Origin: an uncultured Erysipelotrichaceae bacterium
GTDB lineage: Bacteria > Bacillota_I > Bacilli_A > Erysipelotrichales > Coprobacillaceae
Assembly (NCBI GenBank): GCA_910588075.1
Contig: CAJUOS010000033.1
Span: forward strand, 1-26,645
DNA length: 26,645 bases
Direction of reading: 5' to 3'
Shown: piece after piece, positions 24,093 through 26,645 of the stretch
Numbering within the stretch: the stretch's first letter is position 1
Layout of the letters: the number at the start of each line of letters is the position of its first letter
Position numbers and translations under genes: made by a program
Notes under the pieces: generated by a model
Database searches by the model: none
What the model was told of the DNA's origin: nothing
Seen by the model: the letters and a program-made list of their open reading frames with translations, nothing else

Positions 24093-24120
24093 AAGAAAAA
24101 ATCATCACTATGATGATTTT
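24093..24120 (-). terminator. Terminator of the PTS EIIC gene
   Basis: A perfect 10-bp stem (24098-24107 with 24111-24120), a 3-nt loop and a T run on the minus strand. The gene's stop codon (24121-24119) forms the top edge of the stem. Confidence 0.9.
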
Positions 24121-25138
24121 ATAAATGTGTTAACTTCATATCGCCACTTTTAATATAATTAAGCTTTCGAAAAGCTTTATACATACTCCAACAAATAACA
24201 ATAGGTAATATAACATCAACCAAAATAAGTGGTAGCCAATAAGAATGTCCCATAACTTGAATAGCCTCTAATAAACCAACTAAACCTGCTGTTCCCATTC
24301 CTGATCCAACTGCTGTACATCGAATACCTAAAATAGCAGCTGAAATAATACCTGAAACAATACTTGCAACAATTGGTGGAAGCCAAATAATAGGTCTTTT
24401 CACAATATTTTTAAATTGTAACATACTTGTTCCAATTCCAATCGCTATTACATCACCAATATCATTATCATCCATAGACATAATAGCTAATCCTACCATT
24501 TGTGCACAGCAACCTGCTAGTGCAGCTCCAGCAGCTAACCCATCTAATCCCAACATAATTCCAATTGCAGCTGATGAAATAGGTGCAGTTAATGCCATGC
24601 CCATTAATACTGCCACAACAACACCCATAAAAATAGGTTGCATATTTACTCCTTGATTAATTAAATTCCCAATCCAAACAATCATTTGAGTAATGTATGG
24701 TCCAATAAATTTGGTAATTAAACCAGCACATAAAATAGAAACAAATGGGACAATCAGGATATCTAGTGGAGTTTTATCTTGAACTAATCTTGTAGCTTCT
24801 ACAGCCAATAATACTGCTAAATAAGCAGAAATAGGATTCCCCACAGTAACACTTACATCTCCTTGACTTAAAGAAAAAGTTCCTGCTCCAATTGTTCCAG
24901 CAATAACAGCACTCATTAAATTAAGACCTTTTGCTTCTAAAACATAAGCAATACCTACACCAATTGCAGGTCCCATCAAATAAGAAGCAATTTGCCCCCA
25001 AACAACCAATTCATTAACATGAATTGCAAGACCAATTTGTTTTAATATTGTTCCTATAATTAAACTAGAAAAAAAGCCATAAGCCATTCCATTTAATGTT
25101 TTGACTACATAATTTTCTCTTTGTGCACTTTTTGCCAT
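24119..25138 (-). CDS. PTS EIIC_2-family membrane protein
   Basis: A 339-aa membrane protein resembling the PTS_EIIC_2 family (PF13303), with about eight to ten hydrophobic helices rich in Gly and Ala. Typical stretches include LNGMAYGFFSSLIIGTILKQIG, MGPAIGVGIAY, TAPISSAAIGIMLGLDGLAAGAALAGCCAQMVG and the C-terminal GMGTAGLVGLLEA. These proteins are annotated as PTS sugar transporter IIC subunits, but usually have no adjacent EIIA/EIIB, and none is found here, so sugar transport by a phosphotransferase route is not shown. The ATG has AAGGAGAG upstream. Its own terminator follows; it is about 20 nt below the MATE gene and may be co-transcribed with it. Confidence 0.85.
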   Translation of the reverse strand: MAKSAQRENYVVKTLNGMAYGFFSSLIIGTILKQIGLAIHVNELVVWGQIASYLMGPAIGVGIAYVLEAKGLNLMSAVIAGTIGAGTFSLSQGDVSVTVGNPISAYLAVLLAVEATRLVQDKTPLDILIVPFVSILCAGLITKFIGPYITQMIVWIGNLINQGVNMQPIFMGVVVAVLMGMALTAPISSAAIGIMLGLDGLAAGAALAGCCAQMVGLAIMSMDDNDIGDVIAIGIGTSMLQFKNIVKRPIIWLPPIVASIVSGIISAAILGIRCTAVGSGMGTAGLVGLLEAIQVMGHSYWLPLILVDVILPIVICWSMYKAFRKLNYIKSGDMKLTHL

Positions 25139-25160
25139 TTTTTTGACTCTCCTTTTTCTT

Positions 25161-26516
25161 TTACATATTCACAGTCATATTCTTAGCCCAATTTCCTTTT
25201 TTGAGAAAATAGGTCGCTACAAACAATTTCAATACATCAAGCGATTCTATAATTGCATATAATAAAACTAATGGTATATTTGTAAACATAGATAATACTG
25301 TTGAAATCAATACCCCTGCACACCATAAAAAACCTGAATCTAACAACATAGTTGAAAAAGTATCACCACCTGCTCGCAATGTAAAAAAAACACATACATT
25401 ATAAACATACACAGGTAATAAGAAAGATTTAATAGATAATAATTTGACAATGGTTTCTTTAATCACATCTTCTACGTTATAAAAAACAGCTATATATGGT
25501 GCTATTATTATAAAAAGAACACCTATTGATAATCCGACAATAACTCCAAACATAATCAATTTATAAGCATTTGATTTGGCTTCATCAATTTGATTGGCAC
25601 CTAATCTATTCCCTATAAGAATGGAAACTGCACTAGATAAACCTCCAAAAATAATATAAGCAATTTGCATAACTGTGTCTACAACACTAATAGCCGAAAT
25701 TAAATTTTCACTACATCTCATATAAGATATAAATATAATAGATAATCCTAAAGAATAAAATATCTCATTCATTGTTAATGGAATTGCTTTTCGTGTTAAA
25801 GATTTTAACAAAGAAAAATCAATATGAAATAAATCTTTAAATGATATTGTAAATAAATATTTATGTTTTAATAACAATAAAAGATATATCAACATTTCAA
25901 CAAGACGAGCAATTGTAGTTGCAATAGCTGCACCTTGAACCCCTAATTGAGGACAGCCAAAATGACCAAATATTAATAAATAATTTAATGTTGTATTAAT
26001 TGCAACTGTTATAGAGCCAACAACTAACTGAATCTTATTTATTCCTACTGCTCGAAATGCCATCATAACAGTAAAACTAAACGCATATGGAATATATGTT
26101 AATAATGCAATTTGAAGATATTTTAAACTTTCATTAATTACATCTGGTTGAGATGAAAATATTTCTATGAGTTGTTCTGGAATAATCAATAAAGAAATAA
26201 CAAATAAACAAGCTATTGTCAATGCAACAACAATATTAATATTAAGAATTTTTTGACATTTCTTTCTATCATTAGCTCCATAATATTGTGCAATAAAAAT
26301 ACCTGCTGCTCCACAAATTCCAAATAATGTAGAATTAAAAATAATATATATACGATTAGCAACTGTTACAGATGTTAATGCTAAACTTCCTACACTTCCA
26401 ATCATAATATTATCAATCAAATTAACAAAACTTGTTACAAATTGTTGTGCCATAATTGGCAATGCAATTGACAATGTTGTCATATAAAATACTTTATTTC
26501 CAAAAAACTTTTTCAT
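25161..26516 (-). CDS. MATE family efflux transporter
   Basis: A 451-aa integral membrane protein with twelve hydrophobic segments in two six-helix halves, as in the MATE family (NorM/MepA/DinF). The opening LSIALPIMAQQFVTSFVNLIDNIMIG and GICGAAGIFIAQYYGAND, and their second-half counterparts IPLTMNEIFYSLG and SSAVSILIGNRLGANQIDEAK, mark the internal duplication. Such proteins export cationic compounds or metabolites by Na+ or H+ antiport; the substrate cannot be read. GGGGTG precedes the ATG. A TATAAT at 26554-26549 sits directly below the tRNA terminator and is the likely -10 box. Confidence 0.92.
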   Translation of the reverse strand: MKKFFGNKVFYMTTLSIALPIMAQQFVTSFVNLIDNIMIGSVGSLALTSVTVANRIYIIFNSTLFGICGAAGIFIAQYYGANDRKKCQKILNINIVVALTIACLFVISLLIIPEQLIEIFSSQPDVINESLKYLQIALLTYIPYAFSFTVMMAFRAVGINKIQLVVGSITVAINTTLNYLLIFGHFGCPQLGVQGAAIATTIARLVEMLIYLLLLLKHKYLFTISFKDLFHIDFSLLKSLTRKAIPLTMNEIFYSLGLSIIFISYMRCSENLISAISVVDTVMQIAYIIFGGLSSAVSILIGNRLGANQIDEAKSNAYKLIMFGVIVGLSIGVLFIIIAPYIAVFYNVEDVIKETIVKLLSIKSFLLPVYVYNVCVFFTLRAGGDTFSTMLLDSGFLWCAGVLISTVLSMFTNIPLVLLYAIIESLDVLKLFVATYFLKKGNWAKNMTVNM

Positions 26517-26548
26517 ACATTCACCCCTATTCTTTCATAACTTTTTTA

Positions 26549-26554
26549 ATTATA
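26549..26554 (-). promoter_or_regulatory. -10 box of the MATE gene
   Basis: A perfect minus-strand TATAAT, 33 nt before the start codon. The expected -35 position falls in the tRNA terminator stem and has no consensus. Confidence 0.45.
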
Positions 26555-26555
26555 C

Positions 26556-26580
26556 AAAAAAACGTTACATAGTAACGTTT
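26556..26580 (-). terminator. Terminator after tRNA-Ala
   Basis: A perfect 9-bp stem (26560-26568 with 26572-26580), a 3-nt loop and a seven-T run (26562-26556) on the minus strand, 10 nt after the tRNA CCA end. Confidence 0.9.
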
Positions 26581-26590
26581 CAATTTCTAT

Positions 26591-26645
26591 TGGTGGAGCT
26601 TAGCGGGATCGAACCGCTGACCTCCTGCGTGCAAGGCAGGCGCTC
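26591..26645 (-). tRNA. tRNA-Ala (anticodon TGC), 3' part, cut by the window edge
   Basis: The minus strand reads the anticodon stem-loop CCTGC-CTTGCAC-GCAGG with anticodon TGC (26633-26631), the variable loop AGGTC, the T arm AGCGG-TTCGATC-CCGCT, the acceptor 3' strand and an encoded CCA (26593-26591). The visible 5' GAGCGC belongs to the D arm; the rest lies beyond position 26645. TGC decodes GCN alanine codons. It is the last gene of its transcript, closed by the terminator at 26556-26580. Confidence 0.95.

Noticed and set aside
1..26645. Insertion sequences, prophage, CRISPR array or integrated element at tRNA-Ala
   Set aside because: No transposase, integrase, phage gene, repeat-spacer array or attachment-site duplication was seen; the sequence beside the tRNA is an ordinary terminator and a MATE gene.

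Overview
The window is about 26.6 kb of very AT-rich, densely packed DNA from a Gram-positive (Firmicutes) genome. Low GC, strong Shine-Dalgarno (SD) sites, many intrinsic terminators, a ZTP riboswitch, a YkpA/YbiT-type ABC-F protein and a one-polypeptide PurL all fit the Erysipelotrichales/Coprobacillaceae gut lineage. That taxonomic call is inference, not shown by a marker gene.

Layout. (1) Positions 70-12830 hold a minus-strand purine operon in the order fhs-purE-purC-purM-purN-purH-purD-purL-purB, with tight spacing or overlaps, ending in a strong terminator at 70-106. Its head carries a ZTP (pfl) riboswitch with its own promoter and an intrinsic terminator, then a second good promoter between that terminator and fhs. 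purF, purK and purA are not in the window. (2) Positions 12880-16142 are the most accessory-like part: an orphan LytTR response regulator (minus strand), a divergent three-gene ABC transporter (two membrane proteins plus an ATPase), an AT-rich 284-nt gap, and a 60-aa protein gene of unknown function. A 15-nt T-rich motif with one mismatch occurs upstream of both the ABC operon and the small gene. (3) Positions 16181-21090 hold single-gene units separated by terminators: a membrane-anchored alpha/beta hydrolase, a flavin-reductase-like protein, a DUF421 membrane protein, a YbjQ-like protein, an ABC-F ATPase and a pyridoxamine-phosphate-oxidase-like flavoprotein. (4) Positions 21162-26645 hold cell-envelope and transport genes on the minus strand: a polysaccharide deacetylase with Ig-like repeats, a MurE ligase, a PTS EIIC_2-family membrane protein, a MATE exporter, and the 3' part of tRNA-Ala(TGC) running off the window.

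How the genes work together. Fhs makes 10-formyl-THF, the one-carbon donor used by PurN and PurH. ZTP/ZMP accumulates when the PurH formylation step is starved of 10-formyl-THF, so a ZTP riboswitch ahead of fhs and the pur genes closes a direct feedback loop. The second promoter below the riboswitch terminator could supply a riboswitch-independent basal level. MurE and the deacetylase are adjacent and may be co-transcribed for peptidoglycan synthesis and modification. The LytTR/ABC/small-protein locus looks like a self-contained, locally regulated module, but its substrate and signal cannot be read from the sequence.

Several starts were moved inward from the longest open frame (purB, purD, purE, ABC-F, murE, deacetylase, flavin reductase), using SD position and family N-termini.
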